Both the position numbers and the translations under genes were made by a program. From NCBI RefSeq assembly GCF_003703475.1, contig NZ_RDQM01000011.1, positions 26,405 to 90,404 of the forward strand: a stretch of DNA of 64,000 nt, written 5' to 3'. Origin of the DNA: Allofranklinella schreckenbergeri (GTDB lineage Bacteria; Pseudomonadota; Gammaproteobacteria; Burkholderiales; Burkholderiaceae_C). Positions 28,624 through 35,686 of this stretch are shown here, piece by piece (positions within the stretch are counted from its first letter, which is position 1; every line of letters starts with the position of its first letter). Under the pieces are notes generated by a model. That model saw only the letters and a program-made list of their open reading frames with translations. It did no database searches and was not told where the DNA came from.

Positions 28624-29862
28624 ATGCTCCCTGCCCCGCCACTCCCCGCCCCGCTGCGCATCCCCGCCACCTACATGCGCGGCGGCACCAGCAAGGGCGT
28701 GTTTTTTCGTCTTGCGGATTTGCCGCCCCAGGCGCAGCAGCCCGGCGCGGCGCGCGATGCCTTGCTGATGCGCGTGATCGGCTCGCCCGACCCCTATGCC
28801 CAGCACATCGACGGCATGGGCGGGGCCAGCTCCAGCACCAGCAAGTGCGTCATCATCTCGCCGTCAAGCCGGCCCGGCCACGACGTGGACTACCTCTACG
28901 GCCAGGTCGCCATTGGCGAGGCGCTGGTCGATTGGAGCGGCAACTGCGGCAACCTCTCCAGCGCCGTCGGGCCGTTTGCCATTGCCAACGGCTTGATCCC
29001 GCCCGAGCGGCTGCGGGATGGCATGGTGGAAGTACGCATCTGGCAGGCCAACATCGGCAAGACCATCCTCGCCCGAGTGCCGGTGCAGGGCGGGCAGGTG
29101 GTGGAAGGCGGTGATTTCATGCTCGATGGCGTGGCCTTCCCGGCGGCGGAAATCGTGCTCGAATTCATCGACCCGGTGGACGAAGGCGAAGGCGCGATGT
29201 TCCCCACCGGCCAGCTCGTCGATGAACTCGACGTGCCCGGCCTGGGCCGCCTGCCCGCCACGCTCATCAGCGCCGGCATCCCCACCGTCTTCGTCAACGC
29301 CGCCGACATCGGCCTGACCGGCAGCGAGCTGCAAAAGGACATCAACGCCGACGCGCAAAAGCTGGCCATGTTCGAGGCCATCCGCACCGCAGGCGCGCTG
29401 CGCATGGGCCTGATCCAGCGCCCGGAAGAAGCCGCCCAGCGCCAGCACACGCCCAAAGTGGCCTTTGTCGCCCCGCCCGCCGACTACACCGCTTCCAGCG
29501 GCAAGACCATTCATGCTGCCGACATCGACCTGCGGGTGCGGGCGCTGTCCATGGGCAAGCTGCACCACGCCATGATGGGCACGGCCTCGGTCGCCATCGC
29601 CGCCGCCACCGCCGTGCCCGGCACGCTGGTGAACCGCGCCGCTGGCGGCGAACCGCGCGAGAGCGTGTGCTTTGGCCACCCCTCAGGCAGCTTGCGCGTG
29701 GGCGCGGCAGTGGAAAACGCCAGCGGCCGATGGACGGTGAAAAAAGCCGTGATGAGCCGCAGCGCCCGGGTGCTGATGAGCGGCTGGGTGCATGTGCCCG
29801 TCGACACCCTCGCGCCCACGCAGAACTTGCCGGAAAACACGCCGGAAAACCGCCCGGCGTAA
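28624..29862 (+). CDS. prpF: 2-methylaconitate cis-trans isomerase
   Basis: The 412-residue protein matches PrpF of the methylcitrate cycle, partner of AcnD. It begins with RIPATYMRGGTSKGVFFR, the PrpF hallmark containing the catalytic region. GNCGNLSSAVGPFAI and GHPSGSLRVGA are further typical segments. It isomerises the AcnD product so that aconitase can complete hydration. No strong ribosome site is visible before the ATG at 28624. Confidence 0.95.
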   Translation: MLPAPPLPAPLRIPATYMRGGTSKGVFFRLADLPPQAQQPGAARDALLMRVIGSPDPYAQHIDGMGGASSSTSKCVIISPSSRPGHDVDYLYGQVAIGEALVDWSGNCGNLSSAVGPFAIANGLIPPERLRDGMVEVRIWQANIGKTILARVPVQGGQVVEGGDFMLDGVAFPAAEIVLEFIDPVDEGEGAMFPTGQLVDELDVPGLGRLPATLISAGIPTVFVNAADIGLTGSELQKDINADAQKLAMFEAIRTAGALRMGLIQRPEEAAQRQHTPKVAFVAPPADYTASSGKTIHAADIDLRVRALSMGKLHHAMMGTASVAIAAATAVPGTLVNRAAGGEPRESVCFGHPSGSLRVGAAVENASGRWTVKKAVMSRSARVLMSGWVHVPVDTLAPTQNLPENTPENRPA

Positions 29863-29904
29863 CACCAAAGCAAGGCCAGCGACCGCCCCGGCCAACAATC
29901 CAAA

Positions 29905-29980
29905 ATTACAAATCAATGTGAATTCCACTTTATATATAACAAGCCTAAAACAGAATTTTTTATTTCCTATTGATTTGTAA
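29905..29980 (+). repeat. ACAAATCAA-type intergenic repeat, copy 5
   Basis: The ends are well preserved: ATTACAAATCAAT and ATTGATTTGTAAA. The centre AAGCCTAAAACAGAATTTTTT has lost the GCC/GGC pairing but keeps the T-run and TTTCCT. It lies in the 152-bp prpF-prpB gap. Confidence 0.78.
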
Positions 29981-30014
29981 AAATTCAAACCAAAACCTCA
30001 GGAAAGCCACACTC

Positions 30015-30881
30015 ATGTCCGCTCCCCCTCGCCAGCAACTGCGCACCCTCATCCAGGCCCGCCGTGGCGCCCTCGTGCCCGGCGCCTTCAATGCCTTGTC
30101 GGCCAAGGTCGCCGAAGACCTGGGTTTTGAAGCCATTTACGTCACCGGCGCGGGCGTGACCAACATGTGGCTGGGCCTGCCCGACCAAGGCTTCATGGGC
30201 CTGCACGAAATCGCCGAGCACACCGCCCGCATCCGCGACGCCGTGGCCCTGCCGCTGATCGTCGATGCCGACACCGGCTTTGGCAACGCCCTCAACGTCT
30301 ACCACAGCGTGCGCACACTCGAGCGCGCCGGAGCCGACTGCATCCAGCTCGAAGACCAGCTCGCGCCCAAGCGCTGCGGCCACTTCAGCGGCAAGCAGGT
30401 CATCAGCACCGAGGAGGCCGTGGGCAAGATCAAGGCCGCCGCCGATGCCCGGCGCGACGCCGACCTGCTCATCATGGCCCGCACCGACGCCGCAGCCGTG
30501 CACGGCTTCGAAGCCGCCGTTGAGCGCGCCCAGCGCTTTGCCGAAGCCGGGGCCGATCTGCTGTTCGTCGAAGCCGTCACCAGCGCCGAGCACATCCGCG
30601 CCCTGCCCGGCCTGCTGCCCGTGCCGCAACTGATGAACATGGTCATCGGCGGCAAAACCCCCATCGTCGGCGCCGACGAGCTGGCCGCGCTGGGCTACGG
30701 CGTCGTGCTCTATGCCAACGCCGCGCTGCAAGGCGCGCTCACCGGCATGCAAAACGCCCTGGGCGCGCTGCGCCGCGACAAGCAGCTGCTCGAATCCAGC
30801 GGCCTGGTCGCCCCCTTCGCCGAACGCCAGCGCCTGGTCGGCAAACCGGCCTGGGATGCATTGGAGCAGCGTTACGGCTGA
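30015..30881 (+). CDS. prpB: Isocitrate lyase/PEP mutase family, probable 2-methylisocitrate lyase
   Basis: The 288-residue protein has the family fold and signature residues: DADTGFGN for the metal-binding Asp cluster, EDQLAPKRCGH with the catalytic Cys, and MARTDA. Position at the end of the prp operon argues for 2-methylisocitrate lyase, which yields pyruvate and succinate. The loop APKRCGHFSGK differs somewhat from enterobacterial PrpB (GAKRCGHRPNK), so a related lyase or oxaloacetate decarboxylase cannot be ruled out. prpB is normally first in the operon; here it is last. Confidence 0.8.
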   Translation: MSAPPRQQLRTLIQARRGALVPGAFNALSAKVAEDLGFEAIYVTGAGVTNMWLGLPDQGFMGLHEIAEHTARIRDAVALPLIVDADTGFGNALNVYHSVRTLERAGADCIQLEDQLAPKRCGHFSGKQVISTEEAVGKIKAAADARRDADLLIMARTDAAAVHGFEAAVERAQRFAEAGADLLFVEAVTSAEHIRALPGLLPVPQLMNMVIGGKTPIVGADELAALGYGVVLYANAALQGALTGMQNALGALRRDKQLLESSGLVAPFAERQRLVGKPAWDALEQRYG

Positions 30882-30899
30882 GGGGCGGGTACATGCCGC

Positions 30900-31063
30900 C
30901 TTTCGTTCTCGCCCGTTTCAGCATGCCGTGCCAGCGTTGCATCGGCTTGCAGGTACTGGCCGGGCGTGGCGCCGAAGGACGGGCGAAAGCTTCGATGAAG
31001 GCGCTGACGTTGCCGTAGCCAGCCTGCGCTAGCAGTGGTAGGCGGGCAACCTGGAAACAAACG
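30900..31063 (-). pseudogene. AraC-family regulator remnant
   Basis: Reading on the minus strand in two frames gives LLAQAGYGNVSAFIEAF and then SFGATPGQYLQA, the second half of an AraC helix-turn-helix domain (GYGNVSAFIEAFRRSFGATPGQYLQ). A one-base frame change separates the parts and the rest of the gene is missing. It lies downstream of prpB and was probably once a full regulator gene. Confidence 0.55.
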
Positions 31064-31088
31064 CCCCATCGAGAGGCCAAGCCCAAAC

Positions 31089-31116
31089 AACCAACCCGCC
31101 TTCCGGCGGGTTGGTT
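31089..31116. terminator. Hairpin with 12-bp stem, probable bidirectional terminator
   Basis: AACCAACCCGCC and GGCGGGTTGGTT form a perfect 12-bp stem around TTCC. The T-tract is weak. It lies just beyond the stop of the minus-strand small gene and would end both it and read-through from prpB. Confidence 0.65.
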
Positions 31117-31454
31117 CATTCTGCGGCAATCAAATCTTCCTCTTTGACGCAGTGCAAAGCCACTGTGTATCCCTGGTCGTCCAGAAATTCGACGAAGTAA
31201 CCGTATCCCGTCTCAGCGCAGCCGCATAGATCGACCACTGTTCCTATCGCCCCCGGCGCAATGGCGGCTTCGGGCCCAGCGCCGCTGTCGTCACTTGCAG
31301 ACCGCGCCTGCGCGGCCTGGGCGCACATGTCTTCCAATGTACCTGCCTCCCCCTGAGCGCTGGCTGCCACGGGCCAGCCATCGTCCCCATCACCTTCGGC
31401 GGGCAGCGCCCGCACGGTCTGGACGATTTGAAATTCCCGAAACTTATGCGCCAT
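31116..31454 (-). CDS. Small DUF4926-like protein (copy A)
   Basis: The 112-residue protein ends with a DUF4926-like SH3-type module (GTVVDLCG...GYFVEFLDDQGYTVAL). It is preceded by an acidic linker absent from the neighbouring copy. The ATG at 31454 overlaps the end of the next upstream gene by 11 bp, so the two are translationally coupled. DUF4926 proteins have no proven activity; some occur near toxin genes, but no toxin is recognised here. Confidence 0.68.
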   Translation of the reverse strand: MAHKFREFQIVQTVRALPAEGDGDDGWPVAASAQGEAGTLEDMCAQAAQARSASDDSGAGPEAAIAPGAIGTVVDLCGCAETGYGYFVEFLDDQGYTVALHCVKEEDLIAAE

Positions 31455-31722
31455 GCTCGTTTGCTTTCTGCCCGTCATGGGGGCGTTGGTTGGGGAGAAA
31501 TTTCCAGTGCAACCGTAAGTGCTGCGGCTCTATCCACGGTGTCGCCAAGGCTCGCCCCGCATCATCGGCGAACTCCACCAGACAGGCCGGATAAGGCTTG
31601 GATACCAGCGCCAATACCGTGCCCAGACAGCCCTTGGCAATGGCTTCTTCACCACCTTGTGCGGGAATGTCCAGCAGGGTTTGGACTACGTCCAGCTCGT
31701 TGAATGCTTGACGGGAATTCAT
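31444..31722 (-). CDS. Small DUF4926-like protein (copy B)
   Basis: The 92-residue protein has the same module (FNELDVVQTLLDIP...GTVLALVSKPYPACLVEFADD), which is the standard DUF4926 start and core. It overlaps the 88-residue gene upstream by 4 bp (ATGA) and the copy A gene downstream by 11 bp. It is clearly a paralogue of copy A, kept as a tandem pair. Confidence 0.7.
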   Translation of the reverse strand: MNSRQAFNELDVVQTLLDIPAQGGEEAIAKGCLGTVLALVSKPYPACLVEFADDAGRALATPWIEPQHLRLHWKFLPNQRPHDGQKANEHGA

Positions 31723-31985
31723 GAGGATGTGCGGCGTTTGGGCGCCATGCGCAGCAACAACTCGTCGGGATCGAACGCATCCAGATCGTTGCCAAAGCGA
31801 TAGCCACACACCTGCACTTGCTCCTTGATGACATCCAGCGCATCGTAATAGGCCAGCGCCAGCCCGGCCGGGCACTCCTTGCCTTGGGCCGCATCGTCGG
31901 CGGCTTGGCGGCCGGCTTTGAGCATGGCTCGGGTGACCTGTTCGAGCACCAGGGCCGCCAAGGCGTTGGAGTCGTTTGCAGACAT
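31719..31985 (-). CDS. Hypothetical 88-residue protein heading the DUF4926 pair
   Basis: I do not recognise this family. The protein is mildly acidic, mostly helical, without signal peptide or membrane segment, and contains LALAYYDALDVIKEQVQVCGYRFGN. Its stop overlaps the start of DUF4926 copy B (ATGA), so all three small genes form one tight operon. GC content and codon use look like the neighbours. Confidence 0.65.
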   Translation of the reverse strand: MSANDSNALAALVLEQVTRAMLKAGRQAADDAAQGKECPAGLALAYYDALDVIKEQVQVCGYRFGNDLDAFDPDELLLRMAPKRRTSS

Positions 31986-32031
31986 TTTTCCTCTCCATCT
32001 TCATGCGAGGCCGATCTGGCCAAGCCACGCT

Positions 32032-32658
32032 TCAAACGCCTTTGCCGCTTTCGCCCTCGCCGGGCGCGAGGGCGACAGGCGCAAAGCAGCCCAGGGCTTG
32101 CACGCCGGACAGGCCCAGGGCTTCCAGCGTGGCGATGTTGCGCTCGAAGATGGCGCTGGCGTCGGGCACGGCTTGAACGGCTTGCTCAATGCTGTCTTCG
32201 CGCAGCAGATGCAGCGTGGGGTACGGCGCGCGGTTGGTGTAGTTGCTCACGTCGTCGGCCTCGGTGCCCGCAAACTGGTAGTGCGGGTGGAAATCGGCGA
32301 TTTGCAACACCCCCTCCAGCCCCAGGCGCTCCAGCAGGGCGTCGGCTTCATCGAGGAAGTCGTTGAAGTCGGCAAAGTCCTCCAGCATGTCCGGCACCAT
32401 CAGCAAGGTGGTGTCGCGCTGCGCGGGGTCGCTGTCGGCCAGCGCCAGCAACTGGCGCGCCAAATCCTTGAGCAAGGCGCTGTGGTCCTGCGCGTGGCTG
32501 ACGGCGTAGTGCACCTGGCCTTTAACCTGCACGGCCTTGGCAAACGGGCACAAATTCAGGCCGATCACAGCCGCATCCACCCAGCGGCGGGTGGCGGCGA
32601 TGATGGCTTCGTCATTCGCGCCAGCAGAGGGCGCTGCGGATGTGGGGAATGAGGTCAT
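32032..32658 (-). CDS. DUF1415 family protein
   Basis: The 208-residue protein matches DUF1415, found in many proteobacteria. It starts with RRWVDAAVIGLNLCPFAKA and includes YPTLHLLREDSI near the C-terminus. The conserved GLNLCPFA motif might bind a metal or act as a redox Cys, but the function is unknown. It is monocistronic, between the DUF4926 operon and nsrR. Confidence 0.85.
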   Translation of the reverse strand: MTSFPTSAAPSAGANDEAIIAATRRWVDAAVIGLNLCPFAKAVQVKGQVHYAVSHAQDHSALLKDLARQLLALADSDPAQRDTTLLMVPDMLEDFADFNDFLDEADALLERLGLEGVLQIADFHPHYQFAGTEADDVSNYTNRAPYPTLHLLREDSIEQAVQAVPDASAIFERNIATLEALGLSGVQALGCFAPVALAPGEGESGKGV

Positions 32659-32720
32659 TTTTTTGAAAGCATGCTTTTGCTTTGGGCTTCAGCCCGCCAT
32701 TGTGCGATGCCTGCGCTGTC

Positions 32721-33170
32721 TCAGCGGCTTTGCACAGGCCCTCTGGGCGGCACCAGGCTCTTGAACGGGCAGGCATCGAGCTCGGCCAGGAATGCCTGCA
32801 ATGCGCGCCCCAATACACCTTGCAGACGGCACTGCCCCGCCAGGACGCACAGCGGCCCTGCCAGCTCTGCGCCATCGGCAGGCGCGGGTTTGAAGCACTC
32901 CACCAGGGCGAAGTCCTCCTCCATCGCCCGCACGATTTCGCCCACGCTGACTTCCCACGTGCGCGGCGCGATGCGGATGCCGCCGCCTTTGCCGCGCAGG
33001 GTTTCGATATAGCCGTGTTTGCCCAGCGCGTGCACGACCTTGACCAGATGGTTTTCAGAGATGCCGTGGCGCTTGGCCACTTCGGCGATGGAGCACAACT
33101 GTGGCGCAGGCGTTTGCGCCAGATACAGCAGCGTGCGCAGGGCGTAATCGGTTTTCAGGGTCAATTTCAT
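32721..33170 (-). CDS. nsrR: Nitric-oxide-sensing Rrf2-family repressor NsrR
   Basis: The 149-residue protein is an Rrf2-type winged-helix regulator (MKLTLKTDYALRTLLYLA; ISENHLVKVVHALGKHGYI). Three cysteines that can hold the [Fe-S] cluster are present at residues 92, 108 and 114. The gap between the first two is about ten residues longer than in E. coli NsrR. NO damages the cluster and releases target promoters. It is divergent from a PAS gene and a diflavin reductase, with an NsrR-like palindrome between them. Another NO-linked gene, nnrS, occurs at 50129. Confidence 0.88.
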   Translation of the reverse strand: MKLTLKTDYALRTLLYLAQTPAPQLCSIAEVAKRHGISENHLVKVVHALGKHGYIETLRGKGGGIRIAPRTWEVSVGEIVRAMEEDFALVECFKPAPADGAELAGPLCVLAGQCRLQGVLGRALQAFLAELDACPFKSLVPPRGPVQSR

Positions 33171-33229
33171 GGCAGGGCTGAGAGTGCGCTGAACCGCTCG
33201 ATTGTGCCGGTTTTCGGCCGGGCAACTTA

Positions 33230-33252
33230 AAGGTATATGTAGAATGCACCTT
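33230..33252. promoter_or_regulatory. NsrR-like operator
   Basis: The 23-bp site has the 11-1-11 layout of NsrR sites. The left half is AAGGTATATGT, the centre A, the right half GAATGCACCTT. Eight of eleven positions are symmetric, and the right half is close to the AAATGCATCTT consensus half. It lies in the nsrR-PAS divergent gap, 71 bp upstream of the PAS start. Confidence 0.7.
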
Positions 33253-33322
33253 CACAGCATCATCCAAGGTGCTGTTTTGTTTGTGCCATTTTTTGGCTCT
33301 TTCGCATAGGAAACCTCCCGAC

Positions 33323-33748
33323 ATGAGCAATACCCTGGACAAAGACCAACTGCTGGCCGCGCTGGAAAACGTGGCCGTGATCTCCACCACCGACCTGCAA
33401 GGCAACATCACCTACGCCAACGATTTGTTTTGCAAGCTCACCGGCTACGCCCGCGAGGAGTTGCTGGGCCAGCCCCACAGCATCGTGCGCCACCCCGCCG
33501 TGCCCAAGGCCGTTTACAAGGACATGTGGGACACCATCAAGGCCGGCAACATCTGGACGGGCATCGTTCCCAACATCGGCAAAGGCGGCGGCGTGTATGT
33601 GGTGGACACCACCGTGCAACCGCTGCGCGACGCGCAAGGCCAGATCAATGGCTACATCAGCATCCGCCGCGTCATCAACGATTTGATGCAGGACTTTGAA
33701 TCGGTCGAATTCTCCAAAGAGCAATTCGACGCCTACTACGACAAGTAA
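33323..33748 (+). CDS. Stand-alone PAS domain protein (Aer-like sensor module)
   Basis: The 141-residue protein is a single PAS/PAC domain: NVAVISTTDLQGNITYAND...KLTGYAREELLGQPHSIVRHP...GGVYVVDTTVQPLRDAQGQINGYISIRR. This resembles the FAD-binding PAS domain of the aerotaxis receptor Aer, but no signalling domain follows. It may be a redox or NO sensor adaptor. The diflavin reductase gene starts 25 bp later, so the pair is likely one operon under NsrR. Confidence 0.85.
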   Translation: MSNTLDKDQLLAALENVAVISTTDLQGNITYANDLFCKLTGYAREELLGQPHSIVRHPAVPKAVYKDMWDTIKAGNIWTGIVPNIGKGGGVYVVDTTVQPLRDAQGQINGYISIRRVINDLMQDFESVEFSKEQFDAYYDK

Positions 33749-33773
33749 GCAGCCCGCTGCGCAAGGAGAAAAG

Positions 33774-35333
33774 ATGCCACCAGCCATTGCCAAGCGGCTC
33801 ATCATCGGCTTCGGGTCGGAGTCGGGCAACGCCCGCGCGCTGGCCCAGCAACTGGCCGCCCTGCCTGGCTTGCAATCCTTTAGCCCCCAGGCCCTGCCCT
33901 TGAACGAGGTCAGCCTGGCGGCCTGGGACGCGCAAGATGTGCTGGTCATCCTCTCCAGCTCGTTTGGCGATGGCGAGCCACCGGCCAATGCAGAGGGCTT
34001 TCTCGCCAACGTGCAGCAGGCCCAGGCCCTGCCGGGGCTGCGTTACGCCCTCTTTGGCCTGGGCGACACGGGCTACCCGCAGTTTTGCGGCTTCACGAAA
34101 AAGCTCGATGGCGCCTTGCAGCAACGCGGCGCGCAGCCGCTGCTGCACCGCGTCGATGCCGATGCCTGCTACCCCGCCTTCTTCGCCCAATGGGCGCCTG
34201 TGCTGCAGGCCGTTTTGCAAGGCCAGCCGCACGCCGGGCAGGATTTGAAGCTGCAAGTCAAAGCCTATGGCGAGGAAAACGCCTACGCCGCGCGCATTCT
34301 CGAATGCCGCCAGCTCAACCAGGGCGCGCCCGGTGCCTTCCACGTGCGCCTGGCCAGCGAAGGCAGCGGCATGCACTGGCGGGCGGGCGACACCCTGCAC
34401 GTACTACCCGAGAACGACCCCGCCCTGCTCGACGCCATTGCCCAGTGGTATGGCGAGCCCGCCGCCGCCGATTTGCTGCGCCACAAGGAGCTGCGCCAAA
34501 TCAGCAAAACCGTGCTGCGCGAACTGGCCCGCGCCAGCGGGCACGAGCGGCTGAAAGCCCTGCTCAAATTCAGCCAGCGCAAGGAGCTGGAAGCCTACCT
34601 CTGGGGCGCCGACCTGCTCGATTTGCTGCAAGACTTTTGCACCCCCGCCCAACTGCCGCTGGCCGAGCTGGCCGAGCTGCTCTCGCCCCGGCTGCCGCGC
34701 GCCTACTCCATCGCCTCGCACGGCCAGGCAGGCCATCTGGATTTGTGCATCCGCGAAGTGCAGCACGAGCGCCAGGGCCGCCAGCGCTACGGCATGGCCA
34801 CACGCTGGCTGCGCGCATCGCCGCCCGCAGTCAAAGTCTATTGCCGCTCCAACCCCGGCTTTCACCTACCCGCCGATGCGCAAGCGCCCCTGCTGCTCAT
34901 CGGCACCGGCACCGGCATCGCCCCGCTCATGGGCCTGCTGCGCGAGATGCAACACAGCGGCCAGCAGCGCAGGACCTGCCTGATCTTTGGCGAGAAGCAG
35001 CGCGCTTGCGACTTTTTATATGAGGACGAACTCACCGCCCTGCACCAGCAAGGCCAGCTGGGCACGCTCATCACCGCCTTCTCGCGCGACGGCCAGAGCA
35101 AGTACTACGTCCAGCACGCCATCGCCGACCACGCCCTGCACATCCGCCAACTGCTGACCGATGGCGCGCACATCTACCTGTGCGGCAACAAGGCCCACCT
35201 GGAAGACGCCATCGCCCAAGCCATCAACGCGCTGGACGAGGCCTCGCAAACCGATGCTAAGGCCGACACCCAAACCCAAACCCTGTGGCAACGCCTGCAA
35301 GCGCAAGGCCGCCTGCACCAGGAGCTGTACTAA
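33774..35333 (+). CDS. Diflavin (FMN/FAD) NADPH reductase, CysJ/CPR type
   Basis: The 519-residue protein has the CysJ/P450-reductase order. A flavodoxin domain comes first (IGFGSESGNARALAQQL, residues ~10-140). A connecting and FAD domain follows (RLPRAYSIAS), then the NADP domain (LLIGTGTGIAPLMGLL, YLCGNKAHLEDAI). No cysI lies nearby, so sulfite reduction is not implied. With nsrR and a PAS gene next door it may feed electrons to an NO-detoxifying or redox-sensing partner. AAGGAG precedes the ATG at 33774, and a strong terminator follows at 35419. Confidence 0.85.
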   Translation: MPPAIAKRLIIGFGSESGNARALAQQLAALPGLQSFSPQALPLNEVSLAAWDAQDVLVILSSSFGDGEPPANAEGFLANVQQAQALPGLRYALFGLGDTGYPQFCGFTKKLDGALQQRGAQPLLHRVDADACYPAFFAQWAPVLQAVLQGQPHAGQDLKLQVKAYGEENAYAARILECRQLNQGAPGAFHVRLASEGSGMHWRAGDTLHVLPENDPALLDAIAQWYGEPAAADLLRHKELRQISKTVLRELARASGHERLKALLKFSQRKELEAYLWGADLLDLLQDFCTPAQLPLAELAELLSPRLPRAYSIASHGQAGHLDLCIREVQHERQGRQRYGMATRWLRASPPAVKVYCRSNPGFHLPADAQAPLLLIGTGTGIAPLMGLLREMQHSGQQRRTCLIFGEKQRACDFLYEDELTALHQQGQLGTLITAFSRDGQSKYYVQHAIADHALHIRQLLTDGAHIYLCGNKAHLEDAIAQAINALDEASQTDAKADTQTQTLWQRLQAQGRLHQELY

Positions 35334-35383
35334 GCGCCTGTTCAAAGGCCCTCCAAGCCGCCCGGACCAAGCGACGAGGGAAA

Positions 35384-35457
35384 ATTCCCAATCATCAGGA
35401 AACAAAAATATCCTATTACGGCATGGTACACAAGCCATGCCGTTTTTTTTTGATCTA
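35384..35457 (-). repeat. ACAAATCAA-type intergenic repeat, copy 6 (reverse orientation)
   Basis: It starts ATTCCCAATCATCAGGA and ends TTTGATCT, and contains AACAAAAATATCCTATTACGG, the inverse of the family centre. The internal GGCATGG...CCATGCC hairpin and T-run make it a full intrinsic terminator (35419..35451). Confidence 0.6.
35419..35451 (+). terminator. Rho-independent terminator of the PAS-diflavin reductase operon
   Basis: CGGCATGG pairs with CCATGCCG across TACACAAG and is followed by nine T. It lies 85 bp beyond the reductase stop, inside repeat copy 6. Confidence 0.85.
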
Positions 35458-35477
35458 AAAATCCGACTCAAATCATT

Positions 35478-35550
35478 CCATATCAAGGAAACAAAAAACA
35501 CCCCTATTTCGGCTTGAAGCAACTCAAGCAATATTCCTTTTGATATGAAA
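35478..35550 (-). repeat. ACAAATCAA-type intergenic repeat, copy 7 (reverse orientation)
   Basis: CCATATCAAGGAAAC at the left and CCTTTTGATATGAA at the right form inverted ends. The centre CCCCTATTTCGGCTTG is the inverse of the family core. It is adjacent to copy 6. The start of this gap also has TGTTCAAAGGCC (35340-35351), a weak single end of the MITE-like family. Confidence 0.6.
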
Positions 35551-35686
35551 TAAAGCCCTACCCCATCCTGCTGGCAAATGCGCCTGGCAAACACGCCTGA
35601 CACAAGCCCCCCGTTCGGCGCCCCCAAAGCGCCCTATGCTTGCGCGCAACAATCCAGACAAAAACCAGCCAACAGGAGACACCGCC

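Noticed and set aside
32690..32750. CGGCTTTGCACAGGCCCTCT, which resembles a MITE end
   Set aside because: Too many mismatches to GACTTTGAACAGGCTCT and it overlaps the end of nsrR; no second end found.
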